A stretch of 64,000 nt of DNA from Borborobacter arsenicus (GCF_003934165.1 NZ_RKST01000006.1:1-64000), one strand, 5' to 3'; counted from the first letter of the stretch, positions 24,889 through 34,820 are shown. Numbers and translations: made by a program. Notes: generated by a model not told the origin, from the sequence alone.

Positions 24889-24924
24889 GAAAAGGGGCGG
24901 AGCGCCAGTGCTCCGCCCCTTTTT
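24889..24924 (+). terminator. Rho-independent terminator of the formate dehydrogenase operon
   Basis: GGGGCGGAGC and GCTCCGCCCC form a perfect 10-base stem, extended by AAA/TTT, with a 6-base loop and a T5 tract. It lies about 20 bases after the fdsA stop. Confidence 0.9.
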
Positions 24925-24943
24925 GCATCTTGATCCGGGGCTA

Positions 24944-25001
24944 GATCATTTTGTTACGCAATTCCGGACGCAAAACCGTAAGCACTTTTGCTGGAATTGC
25001 T
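24944..25001. repeat. Rhizobial intergenic repeat with GCAATTCC/GGAATTGC arms
   Basis: GATCATTTTGTTACGCAATTC at the left is a common rhizobial repeat start, and GCAATTCC at 24958 pairs with GGAATTGC at 24993. The inner part contains GGACGCAAAACCG and GCACTTTTGC. It sits between the convergent formate dehydrogenase operon and the acyltransferase gene, ending a few bases from the stop codon of the latter. Confidence 0.65.
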
Positions 25002-25004
25002 CTA

Positions 25005-26159
25005 TCAGTTGCGCACGCCTCCCGCCGCCGCAGCCCGCTCCGGCTTGCGCCCCATCAGGGGCGGAACGCGATGGCCGGCATTGAACAGGAACAGCAGCGC
25101 CGGCGACCGGTTGATGATCTGCAACCCGATGACAGCCGCGATCACCGCCAGCAACGGCAGCGTGAAGAATGTAATGAAAAACAGGTCCGAGCCGTAATTG
25201 CCGAAGACGCGCCGGAACAGGATGCCGGCGAAATTGAACAGGATGGCGTGGCTGCAGAACAGGAAGAAGGCGTAGGGCTCCAGCCGCATGAACAACTCGG
25301 CCGCAGAGGAGCGCCGGATGAAGCCCGTCAGGCCCCAGAAACCCGCCGCCATCGTCACCCGCAGCAGCGTGTCGAGCGTCAGCCGCAGCGTGTCGTCCAT
25401 TTCCGTGAGCAGGATGCGCTCGATGCGGATGGCCAGGAAGATCGCCACCATCGCCACGAGCCCGATAGACAGGAAGCACGCCAGGCGGTCGATACTCTTT
25501 TCCTCCAGCGCGCCCATGCGCAGCCACATGCCGAGCCCGAAAAACAGCAGCAATTGCGGCCGCTGCAGGATGTAGAGGCCTTCGCCAAACAAGGTGAAGA
25601 CGACGAGCGCGGCAATGACGACAATGGGAAAGCGCCGCAACCCGACATAGAGGACCGGCGCAAACAGGCAGCAGACGAAAAGATCGCGCAGGAACCACAA
25701 TGGCACCACCAGCGGCCATTGCGTGACCGCGAGGAAAGCGTTGGCAATGCCGAGTGCCGTGAATTCGGGCATGTCGTGCCATTTGCCGGAAAGCAGGCCA
25801 TAGGCCACGAGCAGCACCAGCATCAGCGCGTTCCAGGCGATGAGCGGCACCATCAGCGTCTTCAGCTTGGACAGCACCAGCCCGCCCGTCCCGGCCTTAA
25901 GCAGGCTGGAAACGATGAAATAGCCCGAAACGACGCTGAGCAGCGAAACCGAGCTCAGCCCGGCCAGTCGCGTCAGGATGAAATAGACGATATCGAAAAA
26001 GCCGGCATCGCGATCATAGACATTCTCGGCAATGCCCGGCTGGACATGGACGAAGGTCATGAAAAAAATGCACAGGGTGCGGGCGATCCTGATACGATCC
26101 GACAATGTTGCCGGCACCTTCGAAACGGACTTGTCGGATTTTGGCGGCAGCGCGCGCAT
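25005..26159 (-). CDS. Membrane acyltransferase, acyltransferase-3 family (possible EPS acyl-decorating enzyme)
   Basis: 384 residues with about ten membrane helices. The start RIRIARTLCIFFMTFVHVQP has the R...H pair typical of acyltransferase-3 proteins, in which the conserved His is essential. VPLIAWNALMLVLL, PLWFLRDLFV and the late FLFCSHAILFNF fit the family. Such enzymes add acetyl or succinyl groups to polysaccharides. The gene lies 1 kb from the exo cluster, which lacks exoH (succinyl) and exoZ (acetyl) at their usual places, so it may fill one of these roles. The N-terminus is more ExoH-like than OafA/ExoZ-like, but this is from memory of the families and not certain. Confidence 0.7.
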   Translation of the reverse strand: MRALPPKSDKSVSKVPATLSDRIRIARTLCIFFMTFVHVQPGIAENVYDRDAGFFDIVYFILTRLAGLSSVSLLSVVSGYFIVSSLLKAGTGGLVLSKLKTLMVPLIAWNALMLVLLVAYGLLSGKWHDMPEFTALGIANAFLAVTQWPLVVPLWFLRDLFVCCLFAPVLYVGLRRFPIVVIAALVVFTLFGEGLYILQRPQLLLFFGLGMWLRMGALEEKSIDRLACFLSIGLVAMVAIFLAIRIERILLTEMDDTLRLTLDTLLRVTMAAGFWGLTGFIRRSSAAELFMRLEPYAFFLFCSHAILFNFAGILFRRVFGNYGSDLFFITFFTLPLLAVIAAVIGLQIINRSPALLFLFNAGHRVPPLMGRKPERAAAAGGVRN

Positions 26160-26344
26160 GGTCGATCTCTATCCTCAAGGGTTCGGGATGAACCATCGCC
26201 AAGGTTGCAAAAACCCGCGCGGCGATGCACTTGCACACGTTCTAGGCGGCACGGATGGTCCAAATGTGAAGACCGTGGCATTCGCCGGTCTCTGCCGGTT
26301 CACGAAATGCAACCCGGCTTAATGAAAGGCATCAGGAACGGCGG

Positions 26345-27124
26345 ATGAAAAAACTGGCTGCTCTCATCGGCCTGGGCAAGGTTCCGGCGCGGCCAAGGCG
26401 GGCACGGCTGCAACTCGACACGGCCGATACCGCTATCTATGCGATCGGCGATGTCCATGGCTGCCTCGACGAACTGCTCGCGCTGGAAAGCGTGATCGCT
26501 GCCGACGCCGCCCGGCTTACTGGCCGAAAGCTCATCATCATGCTCGGCGACTATGTCGACCGCGGACCGGCCTCCGCGCAGGTGCTCGATCATCTGACCC
26601 AGCCGCCGCCCGAGGGGTTCGAGCGCATCTGCCTTGCCGGCAATCACGAGATGCAGATGCTCGACTACGCCGAGGGCCGTAGCGACCTGCCGCCATGGCT
26701 TGCCATCGGAGCCGCGGCGACCCTGCATTCCTACGGCATCGATCACCAGCGGCTTGATCAGGTCTATCGCGCGGCCGGGCAAGCGGACGAGATCATCCGC
26801 AAGACATTCCCCGCAGCGCATCTGGCGTTCCTGCGGTCCCTGCCGGTCCTGGTCGAAGCACCGCGCTATATCTTCGTCCATGCCGGTTTCAGGCCGGATA
26901 TGGAGCTCGACCGCCAGCCGGACGAGGACCTCCTCACGATCCGCTCTGCCTTTTACGAGCGCGCCCATCTGCTGAAGAAATATGTCGTGCACGGCCACAC
27001 GCCGGTAGAGGAGGCCGAGCGCGACGGTGCGCGCATCAATATCGACACCGGCGCCTGTTTCACCGGAAGGCTCACCGCGTTGCGCATCTGGCAGGATATG
27101 GGCCGCTATCTCAGCAACAGATAG
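26345..27124 (+). CDS. Calcineurin-like serine/threonine-type phosphatase
   Basis: 259 residues of the PPP-type metallophosphatase family. The metal-binding motifs are in order: GDVHGC, GDYVDRGP, GNHE, then HAGFRPD and HGHTP. These use two metal ions to cleave phosphomonoesters. The N-terminal 25 residues are basic and not part of the fold. Similar stand-alone genes lie near exopolysaccharide clusters in rhizobia, but no target can be read from sequence. The stop codon touches a 45-base palindrome that may end the transcript. Confidence 0.85.
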   Translation: MKKLAALIGLGKVPARPRRARLQLDTADTAIYAIGDVHGCLDELLALESVIAADAARLTGRKLIIMLGDYVDRGPASAQVLDHLTQPPPEGFERICLAGNHEMQMLDYAEGRSDLPPWLAIGAAATLHSYGIDHQRLDQVYRAAGQADEIIRKTFPAAHLAFLRSLPVLVEAPRYIFVHAGFRPDMELDRQPDEDLLTIRSAFYERAHLLKKYVVHGHTPVEEAERDGARINIDTGACFTGRLTALRIWQDMGRYLSNR

Positions 27125-27168
27125 ACCATGATGCCGAAAAGTGGATGCCGGTTTTCGGCATCATGGTC
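27124..27168. repeat. Palindromic intergenic repeat with perfect 17-base arms
   Basis: GACCATGATGCCGAAAA pairs with TTTTCGGCATCATGGTC around an 11-base loop. The first base is the last base of the phosphatase stop codon. It belongs to the same family as the copies at 18713 and 63820 (CATGAT-type ends, CCGGTT-type loop) and is positioned to act as a terminator or RNA-stabilising hairpin. Confidence 0.75.
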
Positions 27169-27241
27169 CATCTGTTTGATTTTGCTGCATGTATGCGACG
27201 CCAGGTGATTCCACTTGGCTGCAACATGCTTTAAGGCGGGA

Positions 27242-29560
27242 TCACGCGCCCTTGCCGTTCATGCCCGCCTGTTCGACATAATAGGAGGCGTAGCGGTCGA
27301 GATATTGTTCCGAGCCGCCAAATGCGCCGTAGCGCGCAAGCGTCTTCATATCGGTCTTGTTGAGGATGATGCCGAGCGTACGCGCTGCGATCTGCGGTTC
27401 GGCCTGCAGGGTCGCGCGCACCAGCGCCCGCGGCGTCGCTCCCCATTCGGAGACAAGCACGAAACCATCGGCCAGTGGCGCGAAGGCCTTGGCATCGACC
27501 ACCGGCCCGAGCGGCGGCAGGTCGACGACGATATAGTCGTAGCTTTCGCGTGCCTCCGCGATCAGGTCGCGCATGCCGGGACTGGAGATCAATTCGCTGG
27601 TATGAGACAGGCGCCCGCGCACGGAAGCCGGAATGATGGCAAGCTTGGTGGTGCGGTCGATCAGCACCGTCGACTGCCAGCGCTGCTCGCCAACGATCGC
27701 ATCGACCAGGCTCTTTTCAGGCGCAAGCGACAGGCCGCGACTCAAGCCCGGATTGCGGAGGTCGCCGTCGATCAGCAGGGTGCGCGCGCCATTTGCCGCA
27801 AGCAGCCCGGCGAAATTCGCCGCCACCGTGGTCTTGCCTTCGCGCGGCAGCACCGAGACGAAGCCAATCACCTTGCACTGCCTGCCCTGCATCACGACAT
27901 CGCAGGCAAGCTTGGCGTTGCGCAAAGTTTCGGCAAAGGACGAGGACGGCGCATTGATCGCCACCCGCAATATGCGCGGGGTGACCGGCTGGGCCGGGTC
28001 GGCCGCCTTGCTGCCGGGTCTGGGCGCGGTCGCCGCCAGATGCGGGCCGACACTCGGCAGATAGCCGAGGAAGTTGATATTGAGGGCTGAGCGCACATCC
28101 TCGCCGGTGCGGAAGAAGCGCTCGCGAAACTCGCGGAGTGCCCCGGCCGCCGCACCGCCGAACAGGCCCAGCACCAGAGACAGGCCGAGCACCAGCGACT
28201 TGCGCGGGCTGGAGGCCGAAACCGGATCGCCTGCCTCGGAGATCACGCGCGCCTTGGCGATCGGGAAGGAACGCTGCTGCGATGCCTCCTCGTAGCGGGC
28301 AAGATAGGCCTGATAGAGCGTCGCCAGCGCGGAGGATTTCTGTTCCAGTTCGCGTAACTGCACCAGCGAGGCGCCGGCATCCGAGCTCTGGCCGGCCATC
28401 TTGCCGACATTGCCGCGCAGCGATTCTTCGCGCGATTTGGCCACCTCATATTCGTTGCGGTAGCTTTCGGTAAGCCGCTTCAGTTCCAGGAATATCTGCC
28501 GCTCCAGGTCGGACTGTTCGCGCCGCAACGCCACCGCCTGCGCATGATCCTCGCCGAAGCGCGCAGCGATTTCCTGTTCGCGCTTGCTGATCGCCAGATA
28601 GCGCGCCTTGAGATCGTTGATGACCGGGCTGTTGCCCTTGTCGGCCGGAATGGTCGCGTTCCTGACGGCGTTTTCCTGCCCGCTGTCGATGATCGTCTTG
28701 AACTGGCTGTAGCGGGCAAGTGCATTGGCGGTTTCGGCCTGGGCAAGGATGAGCTGGCTGTTGAGATCAGAAAGCTGCTGTTCGGAAATCAGTTCGCCGC
28801 GCGCCGAGGTCAGCCCATGCGCGGCGCGGAATTTTTCGACCTCAAGAGCTGCAGCCTGCGAACTGTCGCGCAGATCGGTCAGCCTGCCCTGCAACCACAC
28901 GGTGGCGCGCTGGGTGGCATCGAAATTGGCATCCAGCTGATCGGAAAGATAGGCGTCGGCATAGGCGCGCGCGATCGCGCCGGCAAGCTTGCGGTTATGC
29001 GACCGGAACGACACATTGATCACATAGCTGCGGCCGATGCGTTCGGCCTCGAGGCCTTGCTGCAAGAGCGCCACCGCCTTGCCGATCCTGGCCCTCTCCT
29101 CCGATCCGGCCGCCGGCTGCGGCGCAGACGAAAACGGCCGCAGCGCGCCCTTGATGCGGTCCTTCGCCCACCCCACCGGCGATACCGGCGGGTTGAGGAA
29201 GGCTTCGTTCCGGTCGAGCTTTTGCGCGGCAACCACGGTGCGGGCAAGCCGGCTCGATTTCAGGATCTCGACCTCGCTGAGGATCATCGAATCGGCCTGG
29301 ACGCGGGCGGGCGGCGCGTCCTTCTCCTCAGCGAATTTGGCCAGGCTGTCGTCCAGCAATATGCGCGTGGCGGCGGTATATTCAGGCGGCGTGAACACCA
29401 GATAGGCGACGCCGAGCCCGACGCCGATAGCGGCGCAAAGCGCAATCAGGCGCGCCTGCCTCAATGCGATCGCCGCCAACCGCTCCAGGTCGATGAAGCG
29501 ATCCGCGTCGTCGGATTGGGTATAAAGCCTGGCGGCCGGCGAAATGCTTTTCTGATGCAT
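27242..29560 (-). CDS. exoP: EPS chain-length/tyrosine autokinase protein ExoP
   Basis: 772 residues from the ATG at 29560; the frame is open 40 codons further but without a ribosome site. N-terminal Wzz domain with a membrane helix (LIALCAAIGVGLGVAYLVF, about residue 45), a long coiled-coil periplasmic part, a second helix (LVLGLSLVLGLFGG), then a cytoplasmic BY-kinase: Walker A SVLPREGKTT (about 569-578), Walker A' TLLIDGDLRNP, Walker B YIVVDLPP, and a C-terminal tyrosine cluster (Y753, Y757, Y760, Y761). It controls polymer length and export of succinoglycan-type EPS with ExoF and ExoQ. Last gene of the exoKLAMONP-type run, 199 bases after exoN. Confidence 0.92.
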   Translation of the reverse strand: MHQKSISPAARLYTQSDDADRFIDLERLAAIALRQARLIALCAAIGVGLGVAYLVFTPPEYTAATRILLDDSLAKFAEEKDAPPARVQADSMILSEVEILKSSRLARTVVAAQKLDRNEAFLNPPVSPVGWAKDRIKGALRPFSSAPQPAAGSEERARIGKAVALLQQGLEAERIGRSYVINVSFRSHNRKLAGAIARAYADAYLSDQLDANFDATQRATVWLQGRLTDLRDSSQAAALEVEKFRAAHGLTSARGELISEQQLSDLNSQLILAQAETANALARYSQFKTIIDSGQENAVRNATIPADKGNSPVINDLKARYLAISKREQEIAARFGEDHAQAVALRREQSDLERQIFLELKRLTESYRNEYEVAKSREESLRGNVGKMAGQSSDAGASLVQLRELEQKSSALATLYQAYLARYEEASQQRSFPIAKARVISEAGDPVSASSPRKSLVLGLSLVLGLFGGAAAGALREFRERFFRTGEDVRSALNINFLGYLPSVGPHLAATAPRPGSKAADPAQPVTPRILRVAINAPSSSFAETLRNAKLACDVVMQGRQCKVIGFVSVLPREGKTTVAANFAGLLAANGARTLLIDGDLRNPGLSRGLSLAPEKSLVDAIVGEQRWQSTVLIDRTTKLAIIPASVRGRLSHTSELISSPGMRDLIAEARESYDYIVVDLPPLGPVVDAKAFAPLADGFVLVSEWGATPRALVRATLQAEPQIAARTLGIILNKTDMKTLARYGAFGGSEQYLDRYASYYVEQAGMNGKGA

Positions 29561-29759
29561 GGTACTCAGGCGGCGTCCTGCGCCAATTTCGTTTCGCCTT
29601 GCCGAATGCCCGAAATGCGCTCCGGCGGCGTCGATCTGCGTTCGTCTGCGATGCCTTGCGGCGGCATCAACCATAGACATGAGGCGAGAATGCGTTCTCG
29701 CCTCACGTCTGCGCTATGGAGCGCCTGCCGGCCGTCACCAGCCACAGGCGCAATCAGCC

Positions 29760-30656
29760 TCACGCCGCTTCGCGCCGTTCCTGTCCCGCGATCATCTCGG
29801 CGATGGGGCCGAAGACGAGGTCGCGGATGTCGGCGCGTGCCAGCGCGAAGGCGACATTGGCCTGGATGAAGCCCTCCTTGGAGCCGCAGTCGAAGGTGCG
29901 CCCGGCATAGGGATGGGCGTGGAAGGCCTGGCTGTCGGCCAGCCGGCGCATCGCATCGGTGAGCTGGATCTCGTTGCCGGCGCCGCGCTCCTGCGTGCCG
30001 AGCAGTTCGAACACCTCCGGCTGCAATATGTAGCGGCCGTTGATGTAATAGTTGGAGGGCGCCTGCGCCGGGTCGGGCTTTTCCACCATGCCGGTCACCA
30101 CAAAGCCCGAGCCGACCTCGCCGCCCTTGCCGACGATGCCGTATTTGCCGGTCTCGGTCGGGTCGCATTGCTCGACCGCGATCACATTGCCGCCGGTACG
30201 CTCGTAAAGCTCCATCGCCCCAGCCAGGCAGCCGCGGGCCCCGAACGACACCATGTCGGGCAACAGCAGCGCGAACGGCTCGTCGCCGATGATGTCGCGG
30301 GCGCACCACACCGCATGGCCAAGCCCGTGCGGCACCTGCTGGCGGGTGAACGAGACCGCGCCGGCCGGCAGCTGCAGCGCCTGCAGGGCGGTGATCTGGC
30401 CGACCTTGTTTGTCCGCGTCAGCGTGTCGAGCAGTTCGGGCTGGATGTCGAAATAGTCCTCGATGACATGCTTGTTGCGGCCGGTGACGAAGACGATGTG
30501 CTCGATGCCGGCCTCCAGCGCCTCATCGACCGCATATTGCACCACCGGCCGATCGACCACCGTCAGCATCTCCTTCGGCATCGCCTTGGTCGCCGGCAGG
30601 AAACGCGTTCCCAACCCCGCCACCGGGATCACCGCCTTCTTCACTTGTTTCATCAT
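29760..30656 (-). CDS. exoN: UTP-glucose-1-phosphate uridylyltransferase ExoN
   Basis: 298 residues, GalU family: [21 protein letters not shown] near the N-terminus (nucleotide and metal binding), then [25 protein letters not shown] and [12 protein letters not shown]. It makes UDP-glucose, the donor for the glucosyltransferases of this cluster. Its place between exoP and exoO is the same as exoN of Sinorhizobium meliloti. A housekeeping galU elsewhere cannot be excluded. Confidence 0.92.
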   Translation of the reverse strand: MMKQVKKAVIPVAGLGTRFLPATKAMPKEMLTVVDRPVVQYAVDEALEAGIEHIVFVTGRNKHVIEDYFDIQPELLDTLTRTNKVGQITALQALQLPAGAVSFTRQQVPHGLGHAVWCARDIIGDEPFALLLPDMVSFGARGCLAGAMELYERTGGNVIAVEQCDPTETGKYGIVGKGGEVGSGFVVTGMVEKPDPAQAPSNYYINGRYILQPEVFELLGTQERGAGNEIQLTDAMRRLADSQAFHAHPYAGRTFDCGSKEGFIQANVAFALARADIRDLVFGPIAEMIAGQERREAA

Positions 30657-30707
30657 CTATCCCTGACTTGGTTATTGAAAATTATCCCGCCCGAAACTCG
30701 ACGCGCC

Positions 30708-31667
30708 CTACCGCGCCTGGCCCGCAAAGGGCCGCGCCAGGCGCGAAAGTCGCGCCGCGATCGGCATGCGCAGATGCCTGAGCGCCGCCGGATCGCGCCA
30801 GGCCGTTCCCAATGCCTTGAGCGCCGCACGATCCTTCAAATGGCCTACCAGCGCCAGGAACGACGCGGCCCGCTCCAGGCTGCGGGTGCGGCGTGACTGC
30901 GCGGCAAGGGCTGCCCCCTCCAGTCGATAGCGCTGCATCAAGGCGGCATCCGCCTCCAGCATCGCTTCGACATGGTGGAGTTCCAGCACCCGGGAAATCG
31001 ATCCGGCCCGTACGTGATAGGCATAGAGGGCCTGAGGCTCGACAACGCAGCGCCCGCCCTCGGCCAAAGCCGATGCAAGGAAAATATAGTCTTCGCCGAT
31101 GCGCAGCCCAGTGTCGTAGCGCAAACCGTGTCGCTCGATGAAAGCCCGCTCGAAGATCGGCTTCATATAGCCGAAGGAGAAGGTTTCCTCGAACATCAGG
31201 TTCGCGGCGATGAAGCCGGCAAGCGAGAGTTCCGGCATGCCCTCCAGCATCTCGTGCGGAAACATCGCGGCGCTCGTCCCGCCCTCTTCCTGCACGACCT
31301 CGATATTGTCGACGGCGATCTGCGCGGATTTTTCTTCGGCACGGCCGATCATCCGGGTCAGCCGCTGCGGGTGCATCTTATCGTCGGCATCGAGCACGAC
31401 GACAAAGCGCCCTCTCGCCGCCTCCAGCCCGGCATTGCGCGCGCCGCCCGGCCCGCGATTTCTCTCCAGCGCCACCACACGCACTGCAGCCGGCGCAAAG
31501 GAACGGGCGATTTCGAGCGTGCCGTCGGTCGAGCAATCGTCGATCACCACGACCTCCACCGCAACACCTTCCTGGCGCAAGGCGCTGTCGACGGCGCGCG
31601 CAAGCGTATCCTGCGCATTAAAGGCGGCAATGACGACGCTCACATCGGGACCGGTCTCAGGCGACAT
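30708..31667 (-). CDS. exoO: Glycosyltransferase family 2 protein ExoO
   Basis: 319 residues from the ATG at 31667; the longer open frame to 32246 is antisense-free noise overlapping exoM in another frame. GT-A fold: DVSVVIAAFNAQDTLARAV, VVIDDCSTDGT, then RNRGPGGARNAGLEAARG and VVLDADD (metal-binding DxD). In S. meliloti ExoO adds one of the beta-1,6-glucoses of the succinoglycan side chain. The assignment rests on family plus gene order (exoN-exoO-exoM). It overlaps exoM by 11 bases. Confidence 0.85.
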   Translation of the reverse strand: MSPETGPDVSVVIAAFNAQDTLARAVDSALRQEGVAVEVVVIDDCSTDGTLEIARSFAPAAVRVVALERNRGPGGARNAGLEAARGRFVVVLDADDKMHPQRLTRMIGRAEEKSAQIAVDNIEVVQEEGGTSAAMFPHEMLEGMPELSLAGFIAANLMFEETFSFGYMKPIFERAFIERHGLRYDTGLRIGEDYIFLASALAEGGRCVVEPQALYAYHVRAGSISRVLELHHVEAMLEADAALMQRYRLEGAALAAQSRRTRSLERAASFLALVGHLKDRAALKALGTAWRDPAALRHLRMPIAARLSRLARPFAGQAR

Positions 31668-32610
31668 TGCGCTTCCCCGCCGGTTCCTCGCCATATTGGC
31701 GGATTTCACGAACGCCCAGCAGTCCGCCGACGACGCCGATATGCATCGCCCCGCGCAGGGTAAAGCCATTACGCTTCTGCGCATTGGCGACATGGACGGA
31801 GGCAAGCGCGAAGCAATAGGCGACCTTGGCGACAGCGACGCCGATCGCGCCGAGGCCTGCCGCCCCGTGCCGGGTCTGGCCAAGCAGCCGTCCATGCGTC
31901 TGGCCGCTGCGAAACCGGCGCTGCATAAGCCAGGAAAACCGGGCGCGGTTCTCCGGCACCGGCTCATGCACCATCGCCTGCGGCGCGAAGACGATGTGGC
32001 CGCCCGCGCGGTAAAGCTGGGTGAAATATTCCGTATCCTCGCCGCCGGTGCGGCCAAGCGCCAGGTTGAAGCGCCGCCCGCGCAGCCGAGACGAGGAGCG
32101 CCGCAGCATGACATTGCCGCTATAGCCGGTGTGGATCTCGCCTTCCACGAATACCGGCCTTGTCGAGTGGAAATCGCCGCGCCGCATCCAGTCCGGCGCA
32201 TTGGCCGAATAGACCGCCTCGACCGGTCCCAGCACGGCATCGGCACCGGTGACGCTCATCGCCGAGGACAATGCGACCAGCCATTGCGGGCAGGCGGTGG
32301 AATCATCGTCGATGAAGGCGATAACATCGCCCGAGGCGCTTTCCAGGCAGGCATTGCGCGCGATCGAGATGTTCGATGCCGGGCAATGGACATAGATCAC
32401 GTCGAAAGGCAGCCGTGCCGCCAGCGCATAGACAAGGTCGCGCGCACTGGGCTCTGTATCGTTGTCGGCAACGATGACGCGAACAGTTGCATTGGGCGGC
32501 ACATCCAGCGCGCCGATGGACAGGAGCGTGTCCTCAAGCTCGCGGCGACGATAGGTGCATATGCACACATCGATGCGAAGTGACGCCGGCAAATCCTCAG
32601 GCGCAATCAT
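31657..32610 (-). CDS. exoM: Glycosyltransferase family 2 protein ExoM
   Basis: 317 residues from the ATG at 32610. GT-A motifs: RIDVCICTYRRRELEDTL, VIVADNDTEPSA, NISIARNACLESASG and IAFIDDD. ExoM of S. meliloti adds a beta-1,4-glucose to the growing lipid-linked octasaccharide. The C-terminal region has hydrophobic stretches suggesting membrane association. Start codon overlaps the exoA stop by 4 bases, the end overlaps exoO by 11, so the three are tightly coupled. Confidence 0.87.
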   Translation of the reverse strand: MIAPEDLPASLRIDVCICTYRRRELEDTLLSIGALDVPPNATVRVIVADNDTEPSARDLVYALAARLPFDVIYVHCPASNISIARNACLESASGDVIAFIDDDSTACPQWLVALSSAMSVTGADAVLGPVEAVYSANAPDWMRRGDFHSTRPVFVEGEIHTGYSGNVMLRRSSSRLRGRRFNLALGRTGGEDTEYFTQLYRAGGHIVFAPQAMVHEPVPENRARFSWLMQRRFRSGQTHGRLLGQTRHGAAGLGAIGVAVAKVAYCFALASVHVANAQKRNGFTLRGAMHIGVVGGLLGVREIRQYGEEPAGKRNVA

Positions 32611-33611
32611 GATGGCTCCACTTCGCGCTTGCGCAAATCGAGCAGTTGCAGCCAGAAGCCGGACGACCAGCCGAGATGCATGACCATCGCCGAAAAAGCC
32701 GCCAGCGGCCCATAGGGATTGCGCTGCATAACGGCCATCCAGATGCCGTAGCCGAGACAGGCTGCCATCCACAGTCCGGCCGGCAGCAAGGCGGTCCAGT
32801 TCAGGAAGGCCAGCAGGGAACCGGCCACCACCGGCATCACCACCAGCGGCAGCATCTGCCGCAGCTTCGGCATGGCGCGATGTTTCAGGATATTCTTCGC
32901 CCGCCCCCGGCCATAGCCGAGATATTGCCGGAAAAGCGCCGCCACGGAAGCGCGCGGGTAGTAGATCATATAGGTCTTGCCGGTCATCCACAGAAGGTAG
33001 CCCGCCGCGCGCAGCCGGTAGTCGAGTTCGGCATCCTCATTGTGGCTGAAGCTCTCGTCATAGCCGCCGACCGCACGAAAGGCCGCAACGCGCATCAGCG
33101 CATGGTGGCCGTGATCGGCCCAATGGCCCTTCGTGCCCTGCCGATGCGGCGAGCCGCCATTACCGAGCCGCGAATTCTGGGCGATCGCGGTCGCCTTCTG
33201 GAAGGTGCCGAAGCCGCGCGTCGCCATCGCCACCACGACCGAATCCGCGCCGGTCGCCTCGGCTTCCTCGACCAGCCGGTCGCAATAGTCGGCCGGGTAG
33301 TCGCCATGGGCATCGATGCGGATGAAGCTTGCGCATTCATCGCCATAGGCCGCCACCGCCAGATTGATGGCCGCGCTTTGAAGTTTCCTGGGATTGGCGA
33401 GCAGGCGCACATGCGGGTTTTCCGCCGCAATCCGCTTCACGATTGCCGGCGTCGCGTCGCTGCTGCCGCCATCCACCACGATAATTCTCATATCGAGGCG
33501 CTCAGCCGACGGCATAAGCCGGTCGATCAGCGCCTCGATATGAGCGGCCTCGTTGAGGCAGGGAATGATCACCATGCATGGCATGGCGGCTCTCGCATCT
33601 GTCATTGTCAT
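32607..33611 (-). CDS. exoA: Glycosyltransferase family 2 membrane protein ExoA
   Basis: 334 residues. GT-A domain with VIIPCLNEAAHIEALID, VVDGGSSD and IRIDAHGDYPADYC, then VGGYDESFSHNEDAELDYRLR, which holds the ED catalytic pair. C-terminal membrane helices (PLVVMPVVAGSLLAFLNW and more). In S. meliloti ExoA adds the second sugar (beta-1,3-glucose) onto the galactosyl-lipid made by ExoY. Start could be at 33611 or two or nine codons later. Positioned between exoM and exoL as in S. meliloti. Confidence 0.9.
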   Translation of the reverse strand: MTMTDARAAMPCMVIIPCLNEAAHIEALIDRLMPSAERLDMRIIVVDGGSSDATPAIVKRIAAENPHVRLLANPRKLQSAAINLAVAAYGDECASFIRIDAHGDYPADYCDRLVEEAEATGADSVVVAMATRGFGTFQKATAIAQNSRLGNGGSPHRQGTKGHWADHGHHALMRVAAFRAVGGYDESFSHNEDAELDYRLRAAGYLLWMTGKTYMIYYPRASVAALFRQYLGYGRGRAKNILKHRAMPKLRQMLPLVVMPVVAGSLLAFLNWTALLPAGLWMAACLGYGIWMAVMQRNPYGPLAAFSAMVMHLGWSSGFWLQLLDLRKREVEPS

Positions 33612-33630
33612 GTCCGTTCTGGCGCTCGCG

Positions 33631-34809
33631 TCAGGCGGCCTGCAGGATGGCGTCGGGAGTCTTCACGCAGGTGAGCCCCCTCAGGCGCTCGACCAGCGCG
33701 CGGCAATCGCGCAGATCGCAGACCCAGGTGCCGCGATCTTCGGCCCCGACCCGGTTGCGTGCCGCCGTATAGGCCTCGATGTCCATCGCTCCCACACAAG
33801 CCTGCAATGCATCGACCGAAGGCTCGTCGAGAAGCAGCCCGAGATGGCGGTCGGAAAGGAAACGCCCGGTCTCGGTCTGGCGCATGGCGATCGGCACCGT
33901 GCCGTGACGACAGCCTTCGTAAAGCCGATTGGGCAGGAGCCAGCTCGAGTTCAGCCCGTCCTCGAAGAAGTCGATCGCCCAGGAAAAATGCACTTCGCCA
34001 TAGATGCGGGCGAGGTCTTCGGGATTGCGATAGGCACCTTCGAAGCGGATATGAGGTTCCGCGGCGACGAGCCGGTCGAAATCGGCGAATTCGCGATAGG
34101 CGGGCCGCCCCCGCAGCACGACCTCGAAGCGCCCTTCCATGCGCCGCGTGAAAGCGGAAAGCAGTTCCAGCGACTTACGGCACCTGAGAGCGCCGAACCA
34201 GCCGATGCGCCAGGGTTGGTTGTTAGCCGGCGCAGTGTTGGCTGCCGCGGGGTCCGCCGGCTGCTCCGCCAGTTCAAGCACCTTGTTCTGCAACAACGCC
34301 ACCGGCGCATCGATCTGCCTGAAGCGCGTGAAATAATTGCGCTGGAATGCCGGAGAACTGGTCACCAGCAGAGCCGAGCGGCGGCCGAGAAGGCGCTCGG
34401 CCCCCCGCAGCGCGCGCGAAACCGTGGTTTCGCCAAGAAGCAGCCGATGGATGTCAAGGCATTCATAGACGACAGGAATGTCGCCGCCCTGAAATTGCGC
34501 CCGCGCCCGTTGCGCAAGCGCCAGCATCTCCAGATTGCGGCCGATGATCACGTCCGGCCTGCCGACACCTTTCAGCTTCATGCCGAGAGACAGCGCCGCC
34601 TTGGCGACAGCCAGCAGCCGCTGCGCGAATTTGCCGTCCTGCGTGTGGCCAAGATCGATCGGCGTCAGGTTTTCCACGCGCACGACCGGTTGCTCCGCCC
34701 TGCGGAAGCCGGCCAGAGTGACCTTTGCCCCGCCGGCTTGAAGCATGATCACGCGCCGGCGAACCGCCGGGTCGCACAGATCATGCACCAGATAGAGAAT
34801 GTGCAGCAT
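33631..34809 (-). CDS. exoL: Glycosyltransferase ExoL
   Basis: 392 residues from the ATG at 34809 (MLHILYLVHDLCDPAVRRRV). GT-B type layout: N-terminal domain to about residue 190, then WRIGWFGALRCRKSLELL and a donor-site region with EDGLNSSWLLPNRLYEGCRHGTVP, in place of the E-x7-E motif. ExoL adds the third sugar, a beta-1,4-glucose, in S. meliloti. Gene order exoA-exoL-exoK supports the name. Confidence 0.87.
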   Translation of the reverse strand: MLHILYLVHDLCDPAVRRRVIMLQAGGAKVTLAGFRRAEQPVVRVENLTPIDLGHTQDGKFAQRLLAVAKAALSLGMKLKGVGRPDVIIGRNLEMLALAQRARAQFQGGDIPVVYECLDIHRLLLGETTVSRALRGAERLLGRRSALLVTSSPAFQRNYFTRFRQIDAPVALLQNKVLELAEQPADPAAANTAPANNQPWRIGWFGALRCRKSLELLSAFTRRMEGRFEVVLRGRPAYREFADFDRLVAAEPHIRFEGAYRNPEDLARIYGEVHFSWAIDFFEDGLNSSWLLPNRLYEGCRHGTVPIAMRQTETGRFLSDRHLGLLLDEPSVDALQACVGAMDIEAYTAARNRVGAEDRGTWVCDLRDCRALVERLRGLTCVKTPDAILQAA

Positions 34810-34820
34810 GGCTGATGCGT

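Noticed and set aside
30708-32246. Long version of the exoO frame (512 codons)
   Set aside because: The first 190 codons overlap exoM in another phase and give nonsense; the ATG at 31667 begins the normal glycosyltransferase N-terminus.
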